Assembly (NCBI RefSeq): GCF_036010325.1 | Contig: NZ_CP108549.1 | Location: 1,736,001-1,800,000 of the forward strand | DNA length: 64,000 bases | Direction: 5' to 3' | From: Streptomyces sp. NBC_01210 | GTDB taxonomy: Bacteria; Actinomycetota; Actinomycetes; Streptomycetales; Streptomycetaceae | Part shown: positions 41,981-50,586 of the stretch, piece by piece | Position numbering within the stretch: position 1 is the first letter of the stretch | How the letters are laid out: each line of letters opens with the position of its first letter | Made by a program: the position numbers and the translations under genes | The notes under the pieces: model-generated | What the model saw: the letters and a program-made list of their open reading frames with translations, nothing else | Told to the model about the DNA's origin: nothing | Databases searched by the model: none

Positions 41981-42805
41981 ATGGCGACCGCGACGACATA
42001 CGGGGCCCGCGACCACGCCCGTGCGCAGGACGGCGCCCGCGCCGAGGCCATGCCGGTCGTGCCCGCGACCGACTGGCCCGCGCCGCCCTGCGGGGCCGGA
42101 CATCTGGTGTGGGCCGAGACCGTCGCGGGCGGCAACTACACCCACCGCGTGCTCGCCCGCGGCACTGAGCTGCGGCTCACGGACCTGCACGGAGACGCCT
42201 GCGCGCATGTGCTGCTGTACGTGGACGGGCGACCGTGGGAACGCCTCAACGCCGCCGACACGGTCAAGGTCCAGTGGAACGCCTACCTCCGCGCCGGGCA
42301 ATTGCTCCTCTCCGACCAGGGCCGCGTACTCGCCACTCTCGTCGCGGACACCGGAGGCCGGCACGACGCCCTGTGCGGCACCTCCACGCTCGTACGCAAC
42401 ACACAGCGGTACGGGGACGGTTCACCCCAGTCCGCCTCCCCGGCCGGCCGCGAGCTCCTCAAGCTCGCCGCGCTCAAGAACGGACTGGAGCCGCGCGATC
42501 TCCCGCCCTCCCTCTCCTTCTTCCAGGGCGTGGAGGTACGGGACGACGGCGCACTGGACTTCACCGGATCGGCCGGCCCCGGAGCCTCCGTGACGCTCCG
42601 CGCCGAGCAGGATCTGACGGTGCTGATCGCGAACGTCCCGCATCCTCTGGACCCGCGCGCCGAGTACACCAGCACGGCGCTGGAGGTGCTGGCCTGGCGC
42701 GCCGCGCCCACCGCGCCCGGCGATCCGCTCCGGGAGGCCTCACCCGAGGGACGCCGCGCCTACGCCAACACCATTGATTTCCTTGCCTCGAGGGGACTCG
42801 CATGA
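41981..42805 (+). CDS. DUF1989 protein, urea-amidolyase-associated protein 1 (carboxyguanidine deiminase subunit)
   Basis: 274-aa DUF1989 protein. CGAGHLVWAETVAGGNYTHRVLARGTELRLTDLHGDACAHVLLYV and HDALCGTSTLVRNTQRYGDGSP contain the conserved Cys and His residues that bind metal in this family. In bacteria these proteins form a heteromer with the second DUF1989 protein and have been described as carboxyguanidine deiminase (CgdAB), turning carboxyguanidine into allophanate. The C-terminus overlaps the next gene by 4 bp. First gene of the TetR-controlled operon. Confidence 0.88.
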   Translation: MATATTYGARDHARAQDGARAEAMPVVPATDWPAPPCGAGHLVWAETVAGGNYTHRVLARGTELRLTDLHGDACAHVLLYVDGRPWERLNAADTVKVQWNAYLRAGQLLLSDQGRVLATLVADTGGRHDALCGTSTLVRNTQRYGDGSPQSASPAGRELLKLAALKNGLEPRDLPPSLSFFQGVEVRDDGALDFTGSAGPGASVTLRAEQDLTVLIANVPHPLDPRAEYTSTALEVLAWRAAPTAPGDPLREASPEGRRAYANTIDFLASRGLA

Positions 42806-43407
42806 GCGCGACCACCGTCGTACCCGCCTGCGCCGCCTGGTCCGCCGTCGTCCGCGTCGGTGAGCAGCTGACCATCACCGATCTGCACGGCAATCAGGCC
42901 GTGGACTTCCTGGTGTACGACGCCCACGACACCGCCGTCCGCTACAGCGCAGCCGACACCGTCCACGCCCAGGGGAACATCTTCCTCACCACCGGGAGCG
43001 TGCTGATGTCGAACGAGCACACCCCGCTGATGACCGTCACCGAGGACACCTGCGGACGGCACGACACGGTCGGCGGCGCCTGCTCCAAGGAGTCCAACAC
43101 CCTGCGCTACGGACACCACACCTGGTCGCAGCACGCCTGCGTCGACAACTTCCTCGCGGAGGGCGCGCGTTACGGCCTCGGCAAGCGCGATCTGGTCTCC
43201 AACATCAACTGGTACATGAACGTCCCGGTCGAGAAGGACGGCACGCTCGGCATCATCGACGGCATCTCCGCGCCGGGCCTGCGCGTCACCCTGCACGCCG
43301 AGACCGATGTCCTGGTCCTCGTCTCCAACTGCCCTCAGATCAACAACCCGTGCAACGGATTCGAACCGACCGCCGTCAAGATGACGATCAGCGAGGCCGC
43401 CGTATGA
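42802..43407 (+). CDS. DUF1989 protein, urea-amidolyase-associated protein 2 (carboxyguanidine deiminase subunit)
   Basis: 201-aa partner of the preceding protein. Visible conserved blocks: LTITDLHGNQAVDFLVYDAHDTAVRYSAADTV, TCGRHDTVGGACSKESNTLRYGHH and NINWYMNVPVEKDGTLGIIDGISAPG, ending NCPQINNPCNGFEPTAVKM. Cys and His residues in RHD..GGACSKE and NCPQ are family metal ligands. It overlaps both neighbours by 4 bp (ATGA junctions), so three proteins are tightly coupled. Confidence 0.88.
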   Translation: MSATTVVPACAAWSAVVRVGEQLTITDLHGNQAVDFLVYDAHDTAVRYSAADTVHAQGNIFLTTGSVLMSNEHTPLMTVTEDTCGRHDTVGGACSKESNTLRYGHHTWSQHACVDNFLAEGARYGLGKRDLVSNINWYMNVPVEKDGTLGIIDGISAPGLRVTLHAETDVLVLVSNCPQINNPCNGFEPTAVKMTISEAAV

Positions 43408-46400
43408 CCGCGTTCGACACGCTGCTGGTCGCCAACCGGGGCGAGATCGCCGTCCGTATCATCCGCACCGCCCGCCGCCTCGGGCTGCGTACGGTCGCCG
43501 TCTACTCCGACCCCGACCGCGCCGCACCTCATGTCCGGCTCGCCGACGAGGCGGTACGGCTCGGCCCCGCGCCCGCCAAGGAGTCGTATCTCGACGCCGA
43601 TCTCATACTCAGGGCCGCGAAGGACACGGGCGCGGGCGCCATCCACCCCGGTTACGGCTTCCTCTCCGAGGACGCGGACTTCGCGCGCCGCTGCGAGGAC
43701 GCCGGGCTCGTCTTCGTCGGGCCGACCGCCGGGCAGCTGGAACTCTTCGGCGCGAAGCACACCGCGCGGGCCGCCGCCGAGGCCGCGGGCGTACCGCTCG
43801 CCCCCGGCACCGGGCTGCTGCCCGACCTGGCCGCCGCGCTGGCGGCGGCGGACGGCATCGGCTACCCGGTGATGCTCAAGGCGACGGGCGGCGGTGGCGG
43901 CATAGGCATGCGGGCCGTGCACGACGCCGAGGGCCTGGCCGACGCATGGGAGCGGGTGCACCGGGTCGCCGCGGCCTCCTTCTCCTCGGCCGGCGTCTTC
44001 CTGGAGCGCCTGGTCGAGCGCGCCCGCCATGTCGAGGTGCAGATCTTCGGTGACGGCGAGGGCCGGGTGGTCACCTTCGGCGACCGCGACTGCTCGCTCC
44101 AGCGCCGCAACCAGAAGGTGCTGGAGGAGGCCCCGGCGCCAGGTCTGCCCGATTCCGTACGCACACAACTGACGTCCTCCGCACGGGAGTTGTGCGCCAG
44201 TGTCGGTTACCGCTCGGCCGGCACGGTCGAGTTCGTGTATGACGCGGCCCGGGAGGAGGCGTACTTCCTGGAGGTCAACACCCGCCTCCAGGTGGAGCAT
44301 CCGGTGACCGAGGAGATCTATGGCGTCGATCTCGTCGAGTGGATGCTGCGGCTCGCGCAGGGCGAGACGGCTGTCGTACGCGAGCCGGGCGCACCGCGCG
44401 GACACGCCGTCGAGGCCCGCGTCTACGCCGAGGACCCGAGCCGCGACCACCGCCCCGGCGCCGGCCTGCTGACCCGGGTGTCCTTCCCCACCGACGTACG
44501 TGTCGACTCCTGGGTCGAGACGGGGACAGAGGTGACGACGGCGTACGACCCGATGCTGGCGAAGGTCGTGGCGTACGGCGCCGATCGTGCCGAGGCCATC
44601 GAGCGGCTGGACTCCGCGCTGGCCGCGACCCGCGTCGACGGCATCGAGACGAATCTGGGCCTGGTGCGGGCCGCGCTCGCCGACGCGTCCGTACGGGCCG
44701 CCGCACACAACACCGCGACGCTGGCGACGATCAGCGACCCGACGCCGCGGATCGAGGTCATGGCGTCGGGAACCCTCACCACCGTCCAGGACTGGCCGGG
44801 CCGCACCGGCTACTGGCAGGTCGGCGTGCCGCCGTCGGGGCCGATGGACGATCGCTCGTTCCGCCTCGGCAACCGCGCGCTCGGCAACGACGAGGGCACG
44901 CCAGGACTGGAGTGCACGCTGCAGGGTCCGACGCTGCGGTTCACGCACGCGGCGACGGTCTGCGTTGCGGGCGCGCCCGCGCCGGTGACGGTCGACGGTG
45001 AACCGGTCAGCCAGTGGGAGCCGTTCACCGTCCCCGCGGGTTCCTCACTGGCCATCGGCACCCCCGGCGGCCAGGGCCTGCGCACCTACATCCTGTTCGC
45101 GGGCGGTCTGGACGTCCCGGACTTCCTGGGCAGCGCGGCCACGTTCACGCTGGGCCGGTTCGGCGGCCACGGCGGCCGGGCGCTGCGTACGGGCGATGTC
45201 CTGCACGGCGGCACGGCGGCGGTGACCGGCCCGGGCGTTGCCGGCGCGCCCGTCCCGCACGCCGAGCGCCCCCTCTTCCCGAACTTCTGGCACATCGCGG
45301 TGACAGAAGGCCCGCACGCCGCACCGGAGTTCTTCACCGAGGAGGACATCCACGACTTCTATGCCGCCGAGTGGAAGATCCACTTCAACTCCGCGCGCAC
45401 GGGCGTGCGGCTGATCGGCCCGAAGCCGCGGTGGGCGCGGACGGACGGCGGGGAGGCGGGACTGCACCCGTCCAACATCCACGACACTCCGTACTCGGTC
45501 GGCGCGGTCGACTACACCGGAGACATGCCCGTGCTGCTGGGCCCGGACGGCCCGTCGCTCGGCGGCTTCGTCTGCCCGGCGACGATTCTGAAGGCGGAGC
45601 GCTGGAAACTCGGCCAGCTACGGCCGGGGGACACGGTCAGGTTCGTCCCGGTGACGGTCGAGGGCGAGGAGCGCCGGATCATCGTCGACGGCGGGATCCT
45701 CGGGCGGGGCGAGTCGGTCACGTACCGCCGCAGCGGGGACGACAATCTGCTGGTCGAGTACGGGGAGATGCAGCTGGATCTCGCTCTGCGGATGCGGGTG
45801 CACGCACTGGCCGAGGCGGTGGCGGCAGAGGAACTGCCGGGCGTCGTGGATCTGACGCCGGGCATCCGCTCGCTCCAGATCCAGATCGACCCGGAGACCC
45901 TCTCCCAGTCGGCCCTCCTCTCCGTCCTGACCCGCCTCGAGTCCGAACTCCCGCCCTCGAACGCCCTGGTGGTGTCGTCACGGACGGTCCACCTCCCCCT
46001 GTCCTGGGACGACCCGGCGACGCGGGAGGCGATCGCCCGCTATATGGCCGGGGTTCGGGACGACGCGCCGTGGTGTCCGTGGAACATCGAGTTCATCCGC
46101 CGCGTCAACGGCCTCGATTCGGTGGACGACGTCTACCGCACGGTCTTCGACGCGGAATATCTCGTACTCGGGCTGGGCGACGTCTACTTGGGCGCACCGG
46201 TCGCCACGCCGCTGGACCCGCGGCACCGGCTGGTCACGACGAAGTACAACCCGGCCCGGACATGGACGGCGGAGAACTCGGTCGGGATCGGCGGCGCGTA
46301 CTTGTGCGTCTACGGCATGGAAGGGCCCGGCGGTTATCAGTTCGTGGGCCGTACGACTCAGGTGTGGTCACGCTGGCAGGAACGGCCGTGGCTGCTGCGC

Positions 46401-46910
46401 TTCTTCGACCGGATCAAGTGGTACGCGGTCGAGGCGGACGAACTTCTGGAACTTCGCGCGGACATGGCGGCGGGCCGCTTCACGCCCCGTATCGAGGAGG
46501 GAACGTTCTCGCTGGCGGACCACCAGCGCTTCCTCGTCGAGAACGCGGAGTCGATCGCGTCCTTCCGCGCCCGCCAGTCGAGGGCCTTCGGGGCGGAACG
46601 CGACGCATGGGAGGCGGCGGGCGAGTTCACCCGCGCGGAGTCGACTGGCGCGCCCGCGGTCCCCGAACTGGACGTTCCGCCGGGCGGGCAGGTCGTGGAG
46701 GCCGAATTCGCCGCCTCGGTCTGGCAGTTGAACGTGGAGCCGGGGGCTGTTGTCACGCCCGGTCAGCCGCTGCTGACGCTGGAAGCGATGAAGATGGAAT
46801 CCCGCGTGCACGCGCCGTACGCGGCGCGGGTCGCGCGATTCCTGGTCACGCCCGGCACCCAGGTGGAAGCGGGCACCCCGCTGGCCATCCTGACCCCCAC
46901 GAACCCCTGA
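43404..46910 (+). CDS. Biotin-dependent urea/guanidine carboxylase
   Basis: 1168-aa multidomain carboxylase. The biotin carboxylase domain spans about 1-450 (LLVANRGEIAVRIIRTARRLG, GGGGGIGMRAVHD, RHVEVQIFGDGEG, FLEVNTRLQVEHPVTE). The carboxyltransferase KipI/KipA-like part follows (TTVQDWPGRTGYWQVGVPPSGPMDDRSF, HPSNIHDTPYSVGAVDYTGDMPVLLG). The biotinyl domain at the C-terminus has Lys near 1130 in EAMKMES. No allophanate hydrolase is fused, unlike fungal urea amidolyase. Because two DUF1989 proteins precede it, the physiological substrate is more likely guanidine than urea, a distinction sequence reading alone does not prove. Confidence 0.93.
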   Translation: MTAFDTLLVANRGEIAVRIIRTARRLGLRTVAVYSDPDRAAPHVRLADEAVRLGPAPAKESYLDADLILRAAKDTGAGAIHPGYGFLSEDADFARRCEDAGLVFVGPTAGQLELFGAKHTARAAAEAAGVPLAPGTGLLPDLAAALAAADGIGYPVMLKATGGGGGIGMRAVHDAEGLADAWERVHRVAAASFSSAGVFLERLVERARHVEVQIFGDGEGRVVTFGDRDCSLQRRNQKVLEEAPAPGLPDSVRTQLTSSARELCASVGYRSAGTVEFVYDAAREEAYFLEVNTRLQVEHPVTEEIYGVDLVEWMLRLAQGETAVVREPGAPRGHAVEARVYAEDPSRDHRPGAGLLTRVSFPTDVRVDSWVETGTEVTTAYDPMLAKVVAYGADRAEAIERLDSALAATRVDGIETNLGLVRAALADASVRAAAHNTATLATISDPTPRIEVMASGTLTTVQDWPGRTGYWQVGVPPSGPMDDRSFRLGNRALGNDEGTPGLECTLQGPTLRFTHAATVCVAGAPAPVTVDGEPVSQWEPFTVPAGSSLAIGTPGGQGLRTYILFAGGLDVPDFLGSAATFTLGRFGGHGGRALRTGDVLHGGTAAVTGPGVAGAPVPHAERPLFPNFWHIAVTEGPHAAPEFFTEEDIHDFYAAEWKIHFNSARTGVRLIGPKPRWARTDGGEAGLHPSNIHDTPYSVGAVDYTGDMPVLLGPDGPSLGGFVCPATILKAERWKLGQLRPGDTVRFVPVTVEGEERRIIVDGGILGRGESVTYRRSGDDNLLVEYGEMQLDLALRMRVHALAEAVAAEELPGVVDLTPGIRSLQIQIDPETLSQSALLSVLTRLESELPPSNALVVSSRTVHLPLSWDDPATREAIARYMAGVRDDAPWCPWNIEFIRRVNGLDSVDDVYRTVFDAEYLVLGLGDVYLGAPVATPLDPRHRLVTTKYNPARTWTAENSVGIGGAYLCVYGMEGPGGYQFVGRTTQVWSRWQERPWLLRFFDRIKWYAVEADELLELRADMAAGRFTPRIEEGTFSLADHQRFLVENAESIASFRARQSRAFGAERDAWEAAGEFTRAESTGAPAVPELDVPPGGQVVEAEFAASVWQLNVEPGAVVTPGQPLLTLEAMKMESRVHAPYAARVARFLVTPGTQVEAGTPLAILTPTNP

Positions 46911-46989
46911 CCGGGGCGGAGTCCTCCCCCACCCCGCGCCTTCCCGGGCTTCGCCGCCAGACCCCCAGTCCTCAATCTCCGGACGATCA

Positions 46990-47060
46990 AGCCTCGCCGG
47001 CGATTGAGGCGCGGGGTCCGGGGCGGAGAGCCCCGGTTACGGGAAGGGGCGGGTAGGGGA
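46990..47060. repeat. Streptomyces intergenic repeat, copy 2
   Basis: Nearly identical to the element at 22041-22107 (CCGGCGATTGAGGCGCGGGG core, then CCGGGGCGGAGAGCCCCGG and TTACGGGAAGGGGCGGG). It fills most of the gap between the carboxylase and allophanate hydrolase genes and may fold into a hairpin that lowers expression of the latter. Confidence 0.8.
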
Positions 47061-47112
47061 CAAGATCCCCAGCCCGTACCTCGACCACCCCCCACCCCAA
47101 GGAGCCGCCCCC

Positions 47113-48747
47113 ATGCCCACCACCGCCCTCGCCCGCGTCCGGGACGCATACGACCGCATCGACCGCGCCCGTCGGCCCGACATCTGGATCACCCTCCGCC
47201 CCCGCGCCGACGCCGAATCGGACGCCCGCGCCGTCGACGCGCGCGTCGCCGCCGGTGAGCAACTCCCCCTCGCCGGCCGCGCCGTCGCCGTCAAGGGCAA
47301 CATCGACATCGGCGGCCTCCCCACTACCGCCGGCTGCCCCTCCTACGCCTATACCCCGTCCGCCGACGCCCCCTCCGTCGCCAGGCTCAGAGCCGCCGGT
47401 GCCATCGTGCTCGGCAGTACCAACATGGATCAGTTCGCCACCGGCCTCGTCGGCACCCGCTCGCCGTACGGCGCGGTACGCAGCGCCCACGACCCGGCAA
47501 GGATCGCCGGAGGATCCAGCTCCGGATCCGCCGTCGCCGTCGCCCTCGGCATCGCGGACCTCGCGCTCGGCACGGACACCGCCGGCTCCGGCCGTGTCCC
47601 CGCCGCCTTCAACGGCATCGTCGGCATCAAGCCCACCCGAGGCATCGTCCCCACCGACGGCGTCGTCCCCGCCTGCGCGAGCCTCGACTGCGTCAGCGTC
47701 TTCGCCCGCACACTCCCCGAGGCCGAACTCGCCCTCGCCCTCATCGCCACGCCACCCGGCCGCGCGGCCCCGCACCGCACCCCCGGCCCCTGGCGGGTCG
47801 CTGTGCCGCCGACGGAGCAGCTCGGGGCCATGGACGAGGGCTGGGTCGAGGCATACGAAGCGGCAGCAGGCCGTCTCGCGCACGCCGGCGCCCTCCTCAG
47901 CCCCATCGACCTCACCCCCTTCACCGAGGCGGCCGCGCTCCTCTACGACGGCGCATTCGTCGCCGAGCGCTACACCGCCACAGGCGCCTTTGTCGACAAG
48001 GAAACGAACGACCTCGATCCCACCGTCGCCGCCATCATCCGCCGCGCCCGCGACATCCCCGCCCATCGGCTCTTCGCCGACCAGGCCCGGCTCAGCGCCC
48101 TCCGCGCCCGCGCCATGACCGCCCTCGCGGAAGCGGACGCGCTCCTCCTGCCCACCACTCCAGGCCACCCCACCCTCGACGACGTCGCCGCCGACCCGTT
48201 CGGCGCCAATGCCCGGCTCGGCCGGTTCACCAACTCCACCAATCTCTTCGACCTCGCCGCGGTCGCCGTCCCCGCAGGTGAAGTGGACGCCCGCCCCTTC
48301 GGCGTCATGCTGATCGGCCCGGCCGGCACGGACGACCGACTCGCCCGGATCGCCGCACTGCTCACTCCGCCCGTTCGCCTCGCCGTCGTCGGAGCCCACC
48401 TCACCGGCCAGCCCCTCAACCCCCAACTCCTCGCCCTCGGCGCCCGGTTGATCCGTACCACCACCACAGCCCCCGCCTACCGGCTCTTCGCCCTGCGTAC
48501 CGACCCGCCCAAGCCGGGCCTTGTCCATGTGGACAGCGACGGTCGGCATATCGAGGCCGAGATCTGGGAGCTGCCTCCGGAGGGCCTCGGCACGCTCACC
48601 GCCACCCTCCCCCGCCCCATGGCGATCGGCCGCCTGGAACTGGCCGACGGCACCACCGCCCCCGGTTTCCTCTGCGAACCCGCCGCCCTCGACGGCGCCG
48701 TCGACATCACGGCGTACGGCGGCTGGCGAGCGTACAGAAACAGTTGA
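47113..48747 (+). CDS. atzF: Allophanate hydrolase
   Basis: 544-aa amidase-signature enzyme that splits allophanate into ammonia and CO2, the last step after carboxylation and deimination. Catalytic Lys61 (AVKGNID), the cis-Ser in GGSSSGSA (135-141) and Ser159 in GTDTAGSGR form the triad. The C-terminal domain after residue 430 (TTTAPAYRLFALRTDPPKPGLVHVDSDG) is typical of the full-length AtzF type. It follows the carboxylase after 200 bp including the repeat, so it may share the operon promoter or use an internal one. Confidence 0.94.
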   Translation: MPTTALARVRDAYDRIDRARRPDIWITLRPRADAESDARAVDARVAAGEQLPLAGRAVAVKGNIDIGGLPTTAGCPSYAYTPSADAPSVARLRAAGAIVLGSTNMDQFATGLVGTRSPYGAVRSAHDPARIAGGSSSGSAVAVALGIADLALGTDTAGSGRVPAAFNGIVGIKPTRGIVPTDGVVPACASLDCVSVFARTLPEAELALALIATPPGRAAPHRTPGPWRVAVPPTEQLGAMDEGWVEAYEAAAGRLAHAGALLSPIDLTPFTEAAALLYDGAFVAERYTATGAFVDKETNDLDPTVAAIIRRARDIPAHRLFADQARLSALRARAMTALAEADALLLPTTPGHPTLDDVAADPFGANARLGRFTNSTNLFDLAAVAVPAGEVDARPFGVMLIGPAGTDDRLARIAALLTPPVRLAVVGAHLTGQPLNPQLLALGARLIRTTTTAPAYRLFALRTDPPKPGLVHVDSDGRHIEAEIWELPPEGLGTLTATLPRPMAIGRLELADGTTAPGFLCEPAALDGAVDITAYGGWRAYRNS

Positions 48748-48920
48748 CTCGGCCCCAACACGCCTGTTCCACTGGGCAGATGCGCCCTCGGCTGCGGTTG
48801 GTCACCCGCGACCACATCGACTTCGGTCGTGTGTGGTCCGCCTCGTGTTGCCTCTGACGGTTCCACACCGGCTCCACGCCACTGACCACGTCACCGCATC
48901 ACGAGACATGAGGCCGCACC

Positions 48921-50030
48921 ATGCCCGTCGAGTTTCTCGGCATCGCCGCAACCAATGAAGGCTCCGAAGTCACGCCCCGTTCCGGGCCGTCCTTCGACAA
49001 GGAGTACACGCTCAAGCTCGCCCGCGCCCACGAGGACCACGGCTGGGACCGCGTCCTGTTCGCGTACGGCTCCGGCTCGCCCGACCCCTCCCCGGCCGCC
49101 GCGTACATCGCGGCCCGCACCGAGAAGCTCCAGATCCTCGTCGCGCACCGCCCCAACGTCGCGTACCCGACCTTCGCCGCGAAGACCTTCGCCACGCTGG
49201 ACCGGATCAGCGACGGCCGGCTCGCCGTCCACTTCATCACCGGCGGCAACGACCACGAGCAGCAACGCGAGGGCGACTTCCTCACCAAGGACGAGCGCTA
49301 CGCCCGTACCCGCGAAGCCATCCAGATCATCAAGAAGGCCTGGACGAGCCATGAGCCCTTCGACCACGAGGGCACGCACTACCGCTTCAGCGACTTCGTG
49401 AGCGACACCTTCCCCGTACAACAGCCGCATCCGCGCGTCTCGTTCGGCGGTTCCTCGCCCGCGGCCTACGAGGCCGGTGGTGCCGAGGCCGATATCTACT
49501 GCCTCTGGGGCGAGCCCCTCGCCGAGACCGCTCAGCAGATCGAGTCGGTGAAGGCGGCCGCGAAGGCGGCGAGCCGCACCGATGTCCCCAAGATCCAGGT
49601 GGCGTTCCGGCCGATCATCGCGCCCACCGAGGAACTCGCCTGGGAGAAGGCGTACCGGACCCTCGACCGGATCAAGGCACGCAAGGCGGGCGCGCCGCCC
49701 AGCCGCCGCCACCCGCTCAAGGACCCGGAGAACACGGGCTCACAGCGCCTTCTGACCGTCGCCGCGCGGAGCGAGCGGCACGACCGCGCGCTGTGGACGC
49801 CGACCGCGGCCGAAACGGGCGGCGCGGGCAACTCCACCGCGCTCGTCGGCACGCCCGAGACCGTCGCCCGGGCACTGCTCGACTACTACGACCTCGGCGT
49901 GGAGATTCTCTCCGCCCGTGGCTACGACCTGCTGGACGACGCGATCGACTTCGGCCGCCAGGTGATCCCGATCGTGCGTGAGGAAGTCGCCAAGCGCGAC
50001 GCCGCGAAGGCGATTGACGCCGCCGCGTGA
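48921..50030 (+). CDS. LLM-class flavin-dependent oxidoreductase (SsuD-like)
   Basis: 369-aa reduced-flavin monooxygenase of the bacterial luciferase-like family. MPVEFLGIAATNEGSEVTPRSG, YTLKLARAHEDHGWDRVLFAYGSGSPDPSPAAAYIAARTEKLQILVAHRPN and the loop FGGSSPAAYEAGGAEADIYCLWGEPLAE match alkanesulfonate/dimethylsulfone monooxygenases. It needs FMNH2 from a reductase encoded elsewhere. GAGG lies 7 nt before the ATG. Monocistronic; sulfonate desulfurisation is the likely role, the exact substrate is not readable. Confidence 0.88.
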   Translation: MPVEFLGIAATNEGSEVTPRSGPSFDKEYTLKLARAHEDHGWDRVLFAYGSGSPDPSPAAAYIAARTEKLQILVAHRPNVAYPTFAAKTFATLDRISDGRLAVHFITGGNDHEQQREGDFLTKDERYARTREAIQIIKKAWTSHEPFDHEGTHYRFSDFVSDTFPVQQPHPRVSFGGSSPAAYEAGGAEADIYCLWGEPLAETAQQIESVKAAAKAASRTDVPKIQVAFRPIIAPTEELAWEKAYRTLDRIKARKAGAPPSRRHPLKDPENTGSQRLLTVAARSERHDRALWTPTAAETGGAGNSTALVGTPETVARALLDYYDLGVEILSARGYDLLDDAIDFGRQVIPIVREEVAKRDAAKAIDAAA

Positions 50031-50125
50031 CGACGGCCGGCCCCGGCACCTTGCGTGGACAGCCCTGTGGACCCGGCGGATGATGGGAAAAGAGGGATCC
50101 ATAGGGACGGAAGGTGGGAATCGCT

Positions 50126-50521
50126 ATGGCTGAACACCCGGACTGTGCCCTGATACGCCGGGGTTACGCAGCGTTCGGATCAGGTGACATGGAGACGCTG
50201 GGCTCCTTGATGACGGCGGATGTCGTCCACCACGTACCCGGAAGCAGCCCGATATCCGGGCACCACAAGGGCCGGGACGCCGTTCTCCAGCTCTACCGCA
50301 GGTTCGGCGAGGAGACCAACGGCACCATGCTGATCGAGCTCGAAGCCGTGCTCGCCGACGGGCGCGGCCATGTGATGTCCTTCCACACATCCCGGGCCGA
50401 CCGGGGTGACCACGGCCTCGAAATGCGCGAAGGACTGTTCTTCACGATCGTCGGCGGAAAGATCTCCGACATCGACGAGTGCCTCGAAGACATCGACGAG
50501 TCCGACAGGTTCTGGAACTGA
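50126..50521 (+). CDS. SnoaL-like/NTF2-fold protein
   Basis: 131-aa small cytosolic protein of the NTF2-like fold: LIRRGYAAFGSGDMETLGSLMTADVVHHVPGSSPISGHHKGRDAVLQLYRRF, then EMREGLFFTIVGGKISDIDECLEDIDESDRFW. The pocket could hold a small hydrophobic ligand; members range from polyketide cyclases to isomerases and binding proteins. The ATG at 50126 (MAEHPDC) has GGTGGGA 7 nt upstream and is preferred over a GTG four codons earlier. Function not assigned. Confidence 0.8.
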   Translation: MAEHPDCALIRRGYAAFGSGDMETLGSLMTADVVHHVPGSSPISGHHKGRDAVLQLYRRFGEETNGTMLIELEAVLADGRGHVMSFHTSRADRGDHGLEMREGLFFTIVGGKISDIDECLEDIDESDRFWN

Positions 50522-50534
50522 CCGGAAACGCTGT

Positions 50535-50570
50535 GGCCCCGTTCACCAGCGGCCGGTGGTGAACGGGGCC
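50535..50570. terminator. Bidirectional hairpin between SnoaL-like and helY genes
   Basis: Perfect 14-bp stem (arms 50535-50548 and 50557-50570, GGCCCCGTTCACCA and its complement) with an 8-nt loop, in the 65-bp convergent gap. Confidence 0.8.
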
Positions 50571-50586
50571 GTTATGCGTCGCTCGC

